Positions 1 through 7,987 of a DNA stretch of 64,000 bases are shown here, piece by piece (the first letter of the stretch is position 1; each line of letters opens with the position of its first letter). Source of the stretch: Burkholderiaceae bacterium (lineage in GTDB: Bacteria > Pseudomonadota > Gammaproteobacteria > Burkholderiales > Burkholderiaceae_C); assembly GCA_018780645.1 (NCBI GenBank), contig JADMJJ010000021.1, forward strand, positions 1 through 64,000, written 5' to 3'. The notes under the pieces are model-generated. The model was not told the origin of the DNA and ran no database searches. It saw nothing but the letters and a program-made list of their open reading frames with translations. The position numbers were made by a program, and so were the translations under genes.

Positions 1-126
<126 letters not shown>

Positions 127-340
127 CCCCCCGCCCCCTCTGCGGCTGCGCTGACGGCCCGCAACCCAAATTCGTGCGCGCCGTGCACGTCGGTGCCAGC
201 AGGGATGAGGGCGTGCCGGTCGCAGCGGGCATAAAGAAGCCGGAGTCCGGTCCGTTCAGGGCCGGGCAAGGCTTCAGCCCGCAGCGGCCGGCGCGCCCTC
301 GTTCCTGCCGCTTCAACATTCCAATTGTGTCGCTCCAAGC
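127..340. other. Non-coding leader before livG
   Basis: No convincing gene lies here. It starts with a C-rich stretch following the stem-loop and runs to the livG ribosome binding site. A promoter for the liv operon is expected in this interval, but I could not identify confident -35 and -10 boxes. Confidence 0.5.
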
Positions 341-355
341 CAGGTGGAGCACCTG
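341..355 (+). promoter_or_regulatory. Hairpin covering the livG Shine-Dalgarno
   Basis: CAGGTG (341-346), GAG loop (347-349) and CACCTG (350-355) form a perfect 6-bp stem that includes the purine-rich AGGTGGAG ribosome binding sequence directly upstream of the ATG at 358. In the folded RNA the binding site would be partly hidden, which could lower or regulate translation of livG. The pairing is seen directly; a regulatory role is inference. Confidence 0.4.
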
Positions 356-357
356 AA

Positions 358-1158
358 ATGAGCGAAACACTGCTTTCGGCCCACGAGCTCAGCGTCCGCT
401 TCGGCGGTGTGCTGGCCGTCAACAAGGTGAGCTTCGACGTGCGGCGCGGCGAGGTGTTCACCTTGATCGGCCCCAACGGCGCCGGCAAGACCACCGTCTT
501 CAACCTGATCAGCCGCCTGTACACGCCGACCACCGGCTCGATCCAATTCGAGGGCAAGCCCTTGAGCCGCGTGCCGCCGCACCAGGTGGCCGGTCTGGGC
601 ATCGCTCGCACCTTCCAGAACATCGAGCTGTTCGAGCATGCGACGGTGCTGCAAAACCTCTTGATCGGCCGCCACATCCACCATCCGCGAAGCCTGTGGC
701 GCGAGCTGCTGTTCACGAGCCGGGTGCGAGAGGCCGAACGCCAGACCCGGCACAAGGTCGAGGAGGTGATCGACTTCCTGGACCTGGCCCACTACCGCGA
801 CACGCTGGTTGCCGGCCTGCCCTATGGTGTGCGCAAGGTGGTGGAGCTGGCGCGCGCGCTGGCCACCGAGCCCAAGCTGCTGCTGCTCGACGAACCCTCG
901 TCCGGGCTGAACGCCGAGGAGACCAATGACATGGCCTTCTGGATCCAGGACATACAGAAAGACCTGGGCATCACCGTGCTGATGGTCGAGCACGATATGT
1001 CCCTGGTGTCGAAGGTCTCGGACCGCGTGCTGGCGATGAACCAGGGCGAGCGGGTGGCGATGGGCTCGCCGGCCGAGGTGCAGGCGGATGCGGCGGTGAT
1101 CGAGGCCTATCTGGGCACGGCCGATGATGCGTCATCGCTGCGGAGGCCTGTCGCATGA
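358..1158 (+). CDS. livG: Branched-chain amino acid-type ABC transporter ATPase LivG
   Basis: A 266-residue cytoplasmic ATPase of the LivG family, one of two ATP-hydrolysing subunits that power HAAT-family importers of branched-chain amino acids or other carboxylates. Visible motifs are Walker A GPNGAGKT, the LivG-typical segment IARTFQNIELF, a signature region PYGVRKVVELARAL (degenerate relative to LSGGQ, as is common in LivG), Walker B LLLLDEPSSGLN and the switch histidine in VEHDM. The ATG at 358 is preferred to an upstream GTG because it carries the purine-rich site AGGTGGAG. The stop overlaps the livF start by 4 bases, so the two are translationally coupled. The next genes (CoA ligase, binding protein) suggest the transported substrate is an organic acid activated to a CoA thioester rather than an amino acid. 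Confidence 0.92.
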   Translation: MSETLLSAHELSVRFGGVLAVNKVSFDVRRGEVFTLIGPNGAGKTTVFNLISRLYTPTTGSIQFEGKPLSRVPPHQVAGLGIARTFQNIELFEHATVLQNLLIGRHIHHPRSLWRELLFTSRVREAERQTRHKVEEVIDFLDLAHYRDTLVAGLPYGVRKVVELARALATEPKLLLLDEPSSGLNAEETNDMAFWIQDIQKDLGITVLMVEHDMSLVSKVSDRVLAMNQGERVAMGSPAEVQADAAVIEAYLGTADDASSLRRPVA

Positions 1159-1928
1159 GCACCGTGATCCTGAAGCTGTCGAATGTCGAGAGCGCCTACG
1201 GCCCGATCAAGGCCGTCAAGGGCGTCAGCCTGCAGGTGCGTCAGGGCGAGATTGCCACCGTGCTGGGGGCCAATGGCGCGGGCAAATCAACGATCCTGAA
1301 GACCATCTCCGGCATCCTCGACCCGCGCAAGGGCACGATCGAATTCAAGGGCGAGAACATCACCGCGATGGACCCGGCGCTGATCGTGCAGCGCGGCCTG
1401 AGCCATGTGCCCGAGGGGCGCGAGGTGTTCCCGCTGCTGTCGGTGCGCGACAACCTGGCGATGGGCGCCTACACCCGGCGCGACCCCGACGGCGTGGCGC
1501 GCGACCTGGCCCTGGTGTTCGGCTACTTCCCGATCCTGAAGGAGCGGGCGCTGCAGCCGGCCGGTCTGCTGTCGGGCGGCCAGCAGCAGATGCTGGCGAT
1601 CTCGCGGGCACTGATGGCCGCGCCCGATCTGATCTTGCTCGACGAGCCCAGCCTGGGGCTGAGCCCGAAGCTGACCAAGGAGATCTTCGAGATCGTCGTG
1701 CGCATCAACCGCGAGCGCGGCACGACGATGCTGCTGGTGGAGCAGAACGCGAACATGGCGCTGAACGCGGCCGACTACGGCTATGTGCTGGAGAACGGCC
1801 GCATCGTCATGGAAGATACCTGCGCAAGGCTGCGCGAGAAGGACGACATCAAGGAGTTCTATCTGGGCATGAAGGACACCGGCGCCCGCGAAGGCCAGCG
1901 CTGGAAGAAAAAGAAGACGTGGCGCTAG
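1155..1928 (+). CDS. livF: Branched-chain amino acid-type ABC transporter ATPase LivF
   Basis: The second ATPase subunit of a HAAT-type importer, 257 residues. It shows Walker A GANGAGKST, the family segment VPEGREVFPLLSV, signature LSGGQQQMLAISRAL, Walker B LILLDEPSLGLSP and the histidine-loop equivalent VEQNANMAL, where Gln replaces the usual His of other ABC ATPases, as is normal in LivF. Its ATG overlaps the livG stop (ATGA). The C-terminus ends in a Lys-rich GQRWKKKKTWR tail. It should pair with LivG under LivH/LivM permeases, which are not encoded in this window. It is 7 bases from the following CoA ligase gene, so it is probably co-transcribed with it. Confidence 0.92.
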   Translation: MSTVILKLSNVESAYGPIKAVKGVSLQVRQGEIATVLGANGAGKSTILKTISGILDPRKGTIEFKGENITAMDPALIVQRGLSHVPEGREVFPLLSVRDNLAMGAYTRRDPDGVARDLALVFGYFPILKERALQPAGLLSGGQQQMLAISRALMAAPDLILLDEPSLGLSPKLTKEIFEIVVRINRERGTTMLLVEQNANMALNAADYGYVLENGRIVMEDTCARLREKDDIKEFYLGMKDTGAREGQRWKKKKTWR

Positions 1929-1935
1929 AACAGCT

Positions 1936-3798
1936 ATGAGCAATCTATGGGATGCCAGTGAAGCAATGCCGACCAGCACACAGGGGCTGGCCGGTGAGAC
2001 CCTGCCCGCGCTGTTCTGGAATGCTGTCGAGGCGCGCGGCGAGCGCGTCTTCATGCGCGAGAAGGTGCTGGGCCTGTGGCACAGCTGGCGCTGGAACGAG
2101 ACCGGCGTGGCGGTGCGCGAGATCGCGATGGGCCTGGCGGCGCTGGGCCTGGAGCCGGGCGACACGGCCTCGATACTGGCCAACACCGTGGTCGAATGGG
2201 TGCTGGTGGACGTGGCCATACAGTCGGCCGGCGGTGTGACCAATGGCATCTATCCGACCGATGCGCCGACCCAGGTGCACTATCTGTGCGAAGACTCCCG
2301 CAGCTCGGTGCTGTTCGTCGAGGACGAGGAGCAGCTCGACAAGGCCCTGAGCGTGCGCGCCCAGCTGCCGCTGCTGAAGAAGATCGTCGTGTTCGACATG
2401 GAAGGCCTGCACCGCTTCGAAGACCCGGGCGTGATCAGCCTGGCAGCGCTGCGCGAGCTGGGTCGTGCGCATGACCAGCAGCATCCAGGCTTGTTCGACG
2501 CCCGCCGCGCCAGCCGCGGGCCCGAGGACCTGGCCATCCTGGTCTACACCTCGGGCACCACCGGCAAACCGAAGGGCGCCATGCACAGCCATGGCGGCCT
2601 GGCGTTTTCGATGCGGCAGTCGATAGGCTGGCTGCCGCAGGATGCCCGCGACGAGCGCATGTGCTTTCTGCCGCTGTGCCATATCGCCGAACGCATGGTC
2701 GGGGCCTATTCGGCGATCTACTCGGGCGCGGTGCTGAACTTCGTCGAGAACCCCGACACCGTGGCCGAGAACGTGCGCGAGATCGCACCGACGATCTTCT
2801 TTGCCGTGCCCCGCGTCTGGGAGAAGTTCTATTCCTCGGTGGCGATTGCCATCAAGGAGGCCACGCCGCTGCAGCAGCTGACCTACGGCTGGGCGATCGG
2901 CGTCGGCGCGCGGGTGGCGGAGAAGGTGCTGGCCGGCGAACCGGTCGATGGCGGCCTGAAGGCAAAGTTCACCGTCGCCCGCTGGCTGGCGCTGAACAAT
3001 GTGCGCAAGCTGATCGGCATACACCGCTGCCGGGCGCTGCTCACCGGCGCGGCGCCGATCTCGCCCGAGTTGATACGCTGGTATCTGAGCCTGGGTGTGC
3101 CGATGCTGGAGGGCTGGGCGCAGACCGAGTCCTGCGCCCTGGGCACGGTGATGCTGCCCAACCAGCTGCGGCCGGGCACCATAGGCCGCGCGGCCGATGG
3201 CGTTGAGGTGCGGCTGGACCCGGCCACCTCAGAGCTGCTGATACGCGGCCGCAATGTCTTCATGGGCTATCTGAACCAGCCGCAGAAGACGGCCGAGACG
3301 ATAGACGCGGACGGCTGGCTGCACACCGGCGATGTGGGCACCGTCGATGCGGAAGGGTATTTCCGGATCACCGACCGGATGAAGGACATCATCATCACCG
3401 CTGGCGGCAAGAACATCACGCCCAGCGAGCTGGAGAACGAGCTGAAGTTCTCGCCCTACATCACAGACGCGGTGGTGATTGGCGACAAGCGTGCCTATCT
3501 GACCGTGCTGATCATGATCGACCAGGAGAACGTCGAGAAATTCGCCCAGGACCATGACGTGCCCTTCTCCAACTACACCAGCCTGACGCGTGCGCAGCAG
3601 GTGCAGGACCTGATACAGGCCGAGCTGGACAAGGTCAACAAGAAGTTCGCCCGCGTCGAGCAGATCAAGCAGTTCCGGCTGCTGGAGAACCAGCTCAGCG
3701 CCGAGGACGAGGAGTTGACGCCGACGATGAAACTCAAGCGCTCGTTCGTGCAGCAGAAGTACGCCGCGCTGATCGATTCGATGTACCGTGGTGGTTGA
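1936..3798 (+). CDS. Long-chain acyl-CoA/AMP-dependent synthetase
   Basis: A 620-residue ANL-superfamily adenylate-forming enzyme that activates a carboxylic acid to its acyl-CoA through an acyl-AMP. Motifs: P-loop YTSGTTGKPKGAM, the A5-type GWAQTES, DGWLHTGD, and the C-terminal hinge segment DRMKDIIITAGGKNITPSE. Length and the last motif fit the FadD15/long-chain fatty acid ligase subgroup. It sits inside a liv-type transporter operon, 7 bases after livF and 27 bases before the binding protein. This arrangement is common in Burkholderiales and suggests vectorial uptake and activation of a fatty or aromatic acid. The substrate cannot be read from sequence. The start codon has only a weak ribosome binding site. 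Confidence 0.88.
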   Translation: MSNLWDASEAMPTSTQGLAGETLPALFWNAVEARGERVFMREKVLGLWHSWRWNETGVAVREIAMGLAALGLEPGDTASILANTVVEWVLVDVAIQSAGGVTNGIYPTDAPTQVHYLCEDSRSSVLFVEDEEQLDKALSVRAQLPLLKKIVVFDMEGLHRFEDPGVISLAALRELGRAHDQQHPGLFDARRASRGPEDLAILVYTSGTTGKPKGAMHSHGGLAFSMRQSIGWLPQDARDERMCFLPLCHIAERMVGAYSAIYSGAVLNFVENPDTVAENVREIAPTIFFAVPRVWEKFYSSVAIAIKEATPLQQLTYGWAIGVGARVAEKVLAGEPVDGGLKAKFTVARWLALNNVRKLIGIHRCRALLTGAAPISPELIRWYLSLGVPMLEGWAQTESCALGTVMLPNQLRPGTIGRAADGVEVRLDPATSELLIRGRNVFMGYLNQPQKTAETIDADGWLHTGDVGTVDAEGYFRITDRMKDIIITAGGKNITPSELENELKFSPYITDAVVIGDKRAYLTVLIMIDQENVEKFAQDHDVPFSNYTSLTRAQQVQDLIQAELDKVNKKFARVEQIKQFRLLENQLSAEDEELTPTMKLKRSFVQQKYAALIDSMYRGG

Positions 3799-3825
3799 TT
3801 GACCGCCCACAACAAGGAGACAGTG

Positions 3826-5004
3826 ATGAAGCAGCAGCAGTTCTCAGTCTTGGTCTGTGCCGCCGGCTTGAGCCTGGGGTTAGCCTCTGGGCTGGCGCAG
3901 GCGCAGTCCCAGGGTGTCAACAAGGAGGAAATCGTCGTCGGCTCGATCCAGGACCTGTCCGGCCCGCTGGCCGGTTTCGGCAAGCAGATACGCCTGGGCA
4001 TGAATCTGCGCATCGACGAGATCAACGAGCAGGGCGGCGTCAACGGCCGCAAGCTCAAGCTGGTGATCGAGGACTCCGGCTACGACCCCAAGCGTGCCGT
4101 GCTGGCCGCGCAGAAGCTGGTCAATCAGGACAAGGTCTTTGCCGTCATCGGCCATCTGGGCACGGCCGGCAATATGGCCGCCATGCCGATCCAGTTCGAG
4201 AAGGGCGTGATCAACTTCTTCCCCATCACCGCCGCGCGCGAAATGTACGAGCCGCTGCACAAGCTGAAGTACTCGTTCGCCGCCACCTACTTCGACCAGA
4301 TGCGCCTGGCCGTGCCGAAGCTGGTCAAGGAAAAATCTGCCAAGAAGGTCTGCAGCATCTACCAGGACGACGAGTTCGGCCTCGAGGTGCTGCGCGGCGC
4401 CGAAGCCGGGCTGAAGACCGCCGGCATGGAGATGGCCGAGAAGACCAGCTTCAAACGCGGTGCGACCGAGTTTTCATCCCAGGTGGCGCGTATGAAGGCC
4501 GCCGGTTGCGACTTCGTCGTGCTGGGCACCATCATCCGCGAGACGATTGGCACCATCGGTGAGTCGCGCAAGACCGGCTTCAACCCGACCTTCCTCGGCT
4601 CCAGCGCCGCCTACACCGACCTGATACACAAGCTCGGCGGCAAGGCCATGGACGGCCTCTACGCCACGATGACGGTACAGAACCCCTATCTGGACGAGGC
4701 CTCGCAGCCGATACGCTTCTGGGCCAACAAGTACAAGACCAAGTACAACGACGACCCGACGGTGTTCTCGATCTATGGCTACAACGCCATCGACGCCTTC
4801 ATCCGCGGCGCGCAGAAGGCCGGCAAGAACCTGACCACCGATGCCTTCGTCAAGGCCATGGACACCATGGTCATCCCGCCCGACATCTTCGGCAGCGCCG
4901 AGGGCAGCTTCAGCCCCACCAAGCACCTGGGCAGCGATGTCTCTCGGCTGTCGCAGCTGCAGGATGCGAAGTGGAAGGTGGTGTCGGACTACGTGAAGCC
5001 CTGA
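3826..5004 (+). CDS. Liv-type ABC transporter substrate-binding protein
   Basis: A 392-residue periplasmic binding protein of the LivK/Peripla_BP_6 family. It has a Sec signal peptide (MKQQQFSVLVCAAG to a site near AQAQS, about residue 27), then the typical start EIVVGSIQDLSGPLAGFGKQ and INEQGGVNGRKL. The ATG at 3826 is chosen because AAGGAGA lies 5 bases upstream; an in-frame TTG further upstream has no such site. It is the last gene of the livG-livF-ligase operon and should deliver the ligand to the missing LivHM permease. Downstream lies a non-coding hairpin-rich block rather than another operon gene. Ligand unknown; a carboxylic acid is inferred from the adjacent CoA ligase. Confidence 0.9.
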   Translation: MKQQQFSVLVCAAGLSLGLASGLAQAQSQGVNKEEIVVGSIQDLSGPLAGFGKQIRLGMNLRIDEINEQGGVNGRKLKLVIEDSGYDPKRAVLAAQKLVNQDKVFAVIGHLGTAGNMAAMPIQFEKGVINFFPITAAREMYEPLHKLKYSFAATYFDQMRLAVPKLVKEKSAKKVCSIYQDDEFGLEVLRGAEAGLKTAGMEMAEKTSFKRGATEFSSQVARMKAAGCDFVVLGTIIRETIGTIGESRKTGFNPTFLGSSAAYTDLIHKLGGKAMDGLYATMTVQNPYLDEASQPIRFWANKYKTKYNDDPTVFSIYGYNAIDAFIRGAQKAGKNLTTDAFVKAMDTMVIPPDIFGSAEGSFSPTKHLGSDVSRLSQLQDAKWKVVSDYVKP

Positions 5005-5067
5005 CCCCAGCCGCTCATTCTTTGGAGCGCATTGCGAGCCGGCGTCGCCGTCACCCCGAATGCGACG

Positions 5068-5471
5068 CTTGGCCCTGGGGGCCAAGTTCCCTGCGCCACG
5101 CCGCAAGCATGCGGCGTGTCCTTCGCCAGGCACGAGTGAGCCCGCAGGGGCTCCCTCGGTCCGGGCTCAGCTGCTCGGCGCCGCATAAGGGGTGCCGTCG
5201 CCACCGGCTCGCAATGCAGGCACCGCCGGTGGCACGCCACTCCTCCCACGCCACACTGTCTCCGCGCAGGCGCAGCCCCGCCAGCCGACGGGCGCCTGTG
5301 CGGGGCTGAAGCGCGCAGCGGCTTGGGCCAGCGCGCCTTGGCGCGCGATTCCAAATCTGACTGGGCGCGTTTGTCCGAGCTTAGTGAGCGAAGCGAACGG
5401 GCGCGAGTTATGCGCCCGGCCCAAGGCGAGAGCACCGCAAGGCAGTTGAGTTGGCCGTAGGCCGGCTCAAC
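5068..5471. other. Hairpin-dense non-coding block
   Basis: The 556 bases between two convergent genes (5005-5560) hold no supported gene. At least seven perfect or near-perfect inverted repeats are packed here: 5068-5075/5079-5086, 5097-5105/5110-5118 (9 bp, AGCA loop), 5137-5143/5163-5169, 5200-5207/5226-5233, 5274-5281/5300-5307, 5331-5337/5340-5346 and 5398-5404/5412-5418. The last two are enclosed by 5322-5329/5418-5425 (CTTGGGCC with GGCCCAAG). A final 12-bp stem, 5445-5456/5460-5471, contains two possible U-G pairs and a GTA loop. There is no T-tract typical of terminators. It could be a structured RNA, a composite REP-like repeat or a 3' UTR element of the liv operon. I see nothing in 5472-5560. 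Confidence 0.6.
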
Positions 5472-5560
5472 CCCCGCACTGAAGCCCGGCGGCTGGTGGG
5501 GCTGTGCCTGCGCCGCCGCTAGCCGTGATGAGCGATTTCAAACGGAATGAGGGCTTGAAC

Positions 5561-6751
5561 TCAAAAGGTGCCCAAGCTCAGCTTCAACAACCGCCCCTTG
5601 CGCCCCAGGTCCTCGTTGACCGTCAACCAGATGCGGCCCTGGGCATCTTCGGTCAGCGAGGTCACCTGCGTGGTGGCGTCGCTGCCTGCGGGCTTCACAT
5701 AGCCCGGCAGCAGGGCGGAGAGTTCGGTCCAGCGGTCGCCTCCATCGTCGCTCCAGGCCAGATAGGGCTTGCCTGCGGCCTTGTCGAAGCCGGCGGCGAT
5801 GACCCGGTTCGGCTTGCCGGCCGGTGACAGCAGGGCGGTGATGTAGGGGTAGCCGGTGCCGCCGCTGAGTGGCTGGCGTATCACGAACTTGAAGGCCTGG
5901 CCGCCGTCATCGCTGCGCAGCAGCCCGCCCTCGACGCCGACGAACACGCGCTGCGTGCCCGGCACCGACTCGATGAAGTGCACATTGCGGTTCTCCAGCT
6001 CGGGCAGCTGCATCGGCAGCGGATTGGGTGAGGTGAGCTGGCCGCCGTCAATGGTGAGCCCGTAGGCGCGCACATAGGCCATGTCCAGCGGGCACTCGCC
6101 CCCCACCAGCACCCGTGAGCCGACGATGTGGAAGGACTGATGGGTGCAGATCATCGTATCCATCTGGCCCAGCAGGGGGCGCCAGTGCGCGCCCTGATCG
6201 TCGGACACCAGCAGATTCGGTCCGGCTCCGGCGTTGCTGAACAGGCGCGTGCCCACGGCTTTCAGCTCGCTGGCCCACATCGTGTCGCAATAGCCCGGGT
6301 AGCAGATCTTGAGGCCGGCGTCCTTGGGCAGCCAGCTGCTGCCGGTACTATCCAGCAGGCACAGCGTGTGCTGGGCGTCGCTCTGCGCCGGCCCCTGAAG
6401 TAGCCAGGTCTTGCCACCGGCGCGTTGCAGAACGCCGGCATCGAGCCGATCGCCGCTGGGGTTGGCGGGCAGGGCGCAGGCGCCCATGTCCAGCGCCTGC
6501 CAGGCGGCACCCGCGGTGATGGCGGCGTCGGTGCGCATCACGCGGCTCGCCTGCGTGTCGCTGTTCGATTGGGACAGATAGGCGTGGCCTCCATCGAAGA
6601 CGATGCTCTGCAGGCCGCGGTCGGTGCTCAGCATCAGCTCGACCTTGGTGGGCTCCGGGTCGTTGGTGCTGCCGCCACAGGCAAACAGCAGCGGGGCGAT
6701 CAAGGCGACCGCGAGCCAGGGGCGAACGCGGGTTGAGGGGCAATGGCGCAT
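5561..6751 (-). CDS. Predicted lipoprotein with BNR/sialidase-like repeats
   Basis: About 396 residues. The N-terminus is a lipoprotein signal (MRHCPSTRVRPW, hydrophobic stretch, lipobox LLFAC followed by GG), so the mature protein should be anchored in the envelope. The body contains at least three Asp-box/BNR-like motifs (SDDQGAHW, SDDGGQAF, SDDGGDRW) typical of sialidase- or sortilin-type beta-propellers. No sialidase catalytic arginine triad could be recognised, so no enzymatic role is claimed. Further in-frame starts exist at 6778 and as GTG at 6808; none has a good ribosome binding site. I prefer 6751 because it gives a normal signal peptide. A perfect palindrome lies just upstream. Confidence 0.7.
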   Translation of the reverse strand: MRHCPSTRVRPWLAVALIAPLLFACGGSTNDPEPTKVELMLSTDRGLQSIVFDGGHAYLSQSNSDTQASRVMRTDAAITAGAAWQALDMGACALPANPSGDRLDAGVLQRAGGKTWLLQGPAQSDAQHTLCLLDSTGSSWLPKDAGLKICYPGYCDTMWASELKAVGTRLFSNAGAGPNLLVSDDQGAHWRPLLGQMDTMICTHQSFHIVGSRVLVGGECPLDMAYVRAYGLTIDGGQLTSPNPLPMQLPELENRNVHFIESVPGTQRVFVGVEGGLLRSDDGGQAFKFVIRQPLSGGTGYPYITALLSPAGKPNRVIAAGFDKAAGKPYLAWSDDGGDRWTELSALLPGYVKPAGSDATTQVTSLTEDAQGRIWLTVNEDLGRKGRLLKLSLGTF

Positions 6752-6791
6752 GGGCGACAGCGCTCGGACGAGCGTCATGTGGTTTTGATGC

Positions 6792-6808
6792 GTGGGATAA
6801 TATCCCAC
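6792..6808. promoter_or_regulatory. 17-base palindrome upstream of lipoprotein gene
   Basis: GTGGGATAATATCCCAC is a perfect 8-bp dyad around one central base, AT-rich in the middle within GC-rich DNA. On the minus strand it contains TATTAT, a plausible -10 hexamer for the lipoprotein gene. It could therefore be an operator overlapping the promoter. No regulator can be assigned. Confidence 0.5.
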
Positions 6809-6869
6809 TCACCATAACGTTTCATGACATCGTCGTGTCTTTGGGCGAAGACCGCCCGCGTTGGTTCGC

Positions 6870-7484
6870 TTACTTGCTCAGCGCCAGCTTGAGGCCAAAG
6901 CCGATCAGGAACACGCCGGCCACCCGTTCCAGCAGCTTGGCGATGGCCGGGTTGGCGCGCAGCCGCTCGGCCAGATAGTGGGTCAGCAGGGTCATCACCA
7001 GGCCGTAGGCAAAGGTAAGCACGGCGATGGTCACCGCCATCGCGGCGAAGGTGCGCAGGCCCTGGTGGCGGGCCGGGTCGACGAACAGCGGGAAGAAGGC
7101 CATGTAGAACACGATCGCCTTGGGGTTGAGCAGGGTGATCAGCATGCCCTGGCGGAAGTACTGGCCGGGCCTGATGTTCAGCAGCGGCTTGGCGCCCGGC
7201 TTGGCCTTGATCATCATGAAGCCCAGCCAGGCCAGATAGGCCGCGCCCAGCCATTGCACGGCGGCAAAGACGCCGGGATGGGCGTTCAGCAGCGCGGCCA
7301 CGCCGGCCACGGCCAGCCACATCAGCAGCTGGTCACCGGCGATCACGCCCAGCGTCGCGGCCAGGCCGCCGGGGATGCCGCCCTTGCCGGTGGAGGTGAT
7401 CAGGGCCAGGTTGCCCGGACCGGGAATCATCAGGAAGATGATGATGGCGGCGACGAAGGCGCCGTAGTCTGCGATGCCGAACAT
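6870..7484 (-). CDS. LysE/RhtB family amino acid exporter
   Basis: A 204-residue inner-membrane protein with about six hydrophobic segments and the family hallmark MIPGPGNLALI near the N-terminus, followed by GVIAGDQLLMW and LNPKAIVFYMAFFPLF. LysE/RhtB proteins export amino acids or homoserine-lactone-like compounds; the substrate here is unknown. The ATG at 7484 is chosen because AGGAG lies 6 bases upstream; a longer reading frame continues but lacks a binding site. It is divergent from the ArsR-type regulator, with 113 bases between the starts, so the regulator may also control it. Confidence 0.88.
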   Translation of the reverse strand: MFGIADYGAFVAAIIIFLMIPGPGNLALITSTGKGGIPGGLAATLGVIAGDQLLMWLAVAGVAALLNAHPGVFAAVQWLGAAYLAWLGFMMIKAKPGAKPLLNIRPGQYFRQGMLITLLNPKAIVFYMAFFPLFVDPARHQGLRTFAAMAVTIAVLTFAYGLVMTLLTHYLAERLRANPAIAKLLERVAGVFLIGFGLKLALSK

Positions 7485-7578
7485 GGGGTGCTCCTGAGCC
7501 TTGCTTGCTTGTTTGCTTTCAAAAGGCCAGCTTAGCGCAAGGCCTCGAAATCGCCACTTGACAGCAGCCTCATCAACA

Positions 7579-7596
7579 TGTGACCATATTGGCACA
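7579..7596. promoter_or_regulatory. Possible ArsR-type operator
   Basis: TGTGACCATATTGGCACA is an imperfect dyad (TGTGACC against TGTGCCA on the other strand) with an AT-rich centre, ending 2 bases before the regulator's ATG. Position and AT-rich symmetry fit autorepression by the ArsR-family protein. The symmetry is modest, so this is tentative. Confidence 0.35.
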
Positions 7597-7597
7597 T

Positions 7598-7987
7598 ATG
7601 AGTGCAGCACCCGACGCCGATCAACTCGATGCGCTGTTCTTTGCGCTGGCCTCCGAGCCGCGTCGACGCATGCTGGACGCGCTGAAGCAGGAGCCCGGCT
7701 GCAATGTCAACCACCTCTGCGAGTTGCTGGAGGCTGACCTGGGGCGCTTTGCCGTGATGAAGCACATCGCCACCCTGGAGCGCGCCGGCTTGGTGATCGC
7801 CGAGCGCGTGGGCCGCGAGAAGCTGCTGTGGTTCGATCCCACGCCGATCCACTGGATACATGAGCGCTGGACCACGGAATACAGCGCCTACTGGGCGGCC
7901 CAGCTGACCCAGCTCAAATACAGCGCCGAGGGGGCGCTGGTCACACCCTTGCCTGAGCGCAAGAAAACAGGAGGCCGCCATGGCTGA
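7598..7987 (+). CDS. ArsR-family helix-turn-helix regulator
   Basis: A 129-residue winged-helix DNA-binding protein. LFFALASEPRRRMLDAL and the recognition region LGRFAVMKHIATLERAGLV match ArsR/SmtB-family regulators paired with SRPBCC proteins. The usual metal-binding cysteines (ELCVCDL) are absent: the equivalent region reads NHLCELLEADL, so it probably senses something other than a metal. Its stop overlaps the SRPBCC start by 8 bases, a very common two-gene arrangement. The ATG at 7598 is preferred over GTG 7578, although both lack a strong ribosome binding site. Confidence 0.85.
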   Translation: MSAAPDADQLDALFFALASEPRRRMLDALKQEPGCNVNHLCELLEADLGRFAVMKHIATLERAGLVIAERVGREKLLWFDPTPIHWIHERWTTEYSAYWAAQLTQLKYSAEGALVTPLPERKKTGGRHG

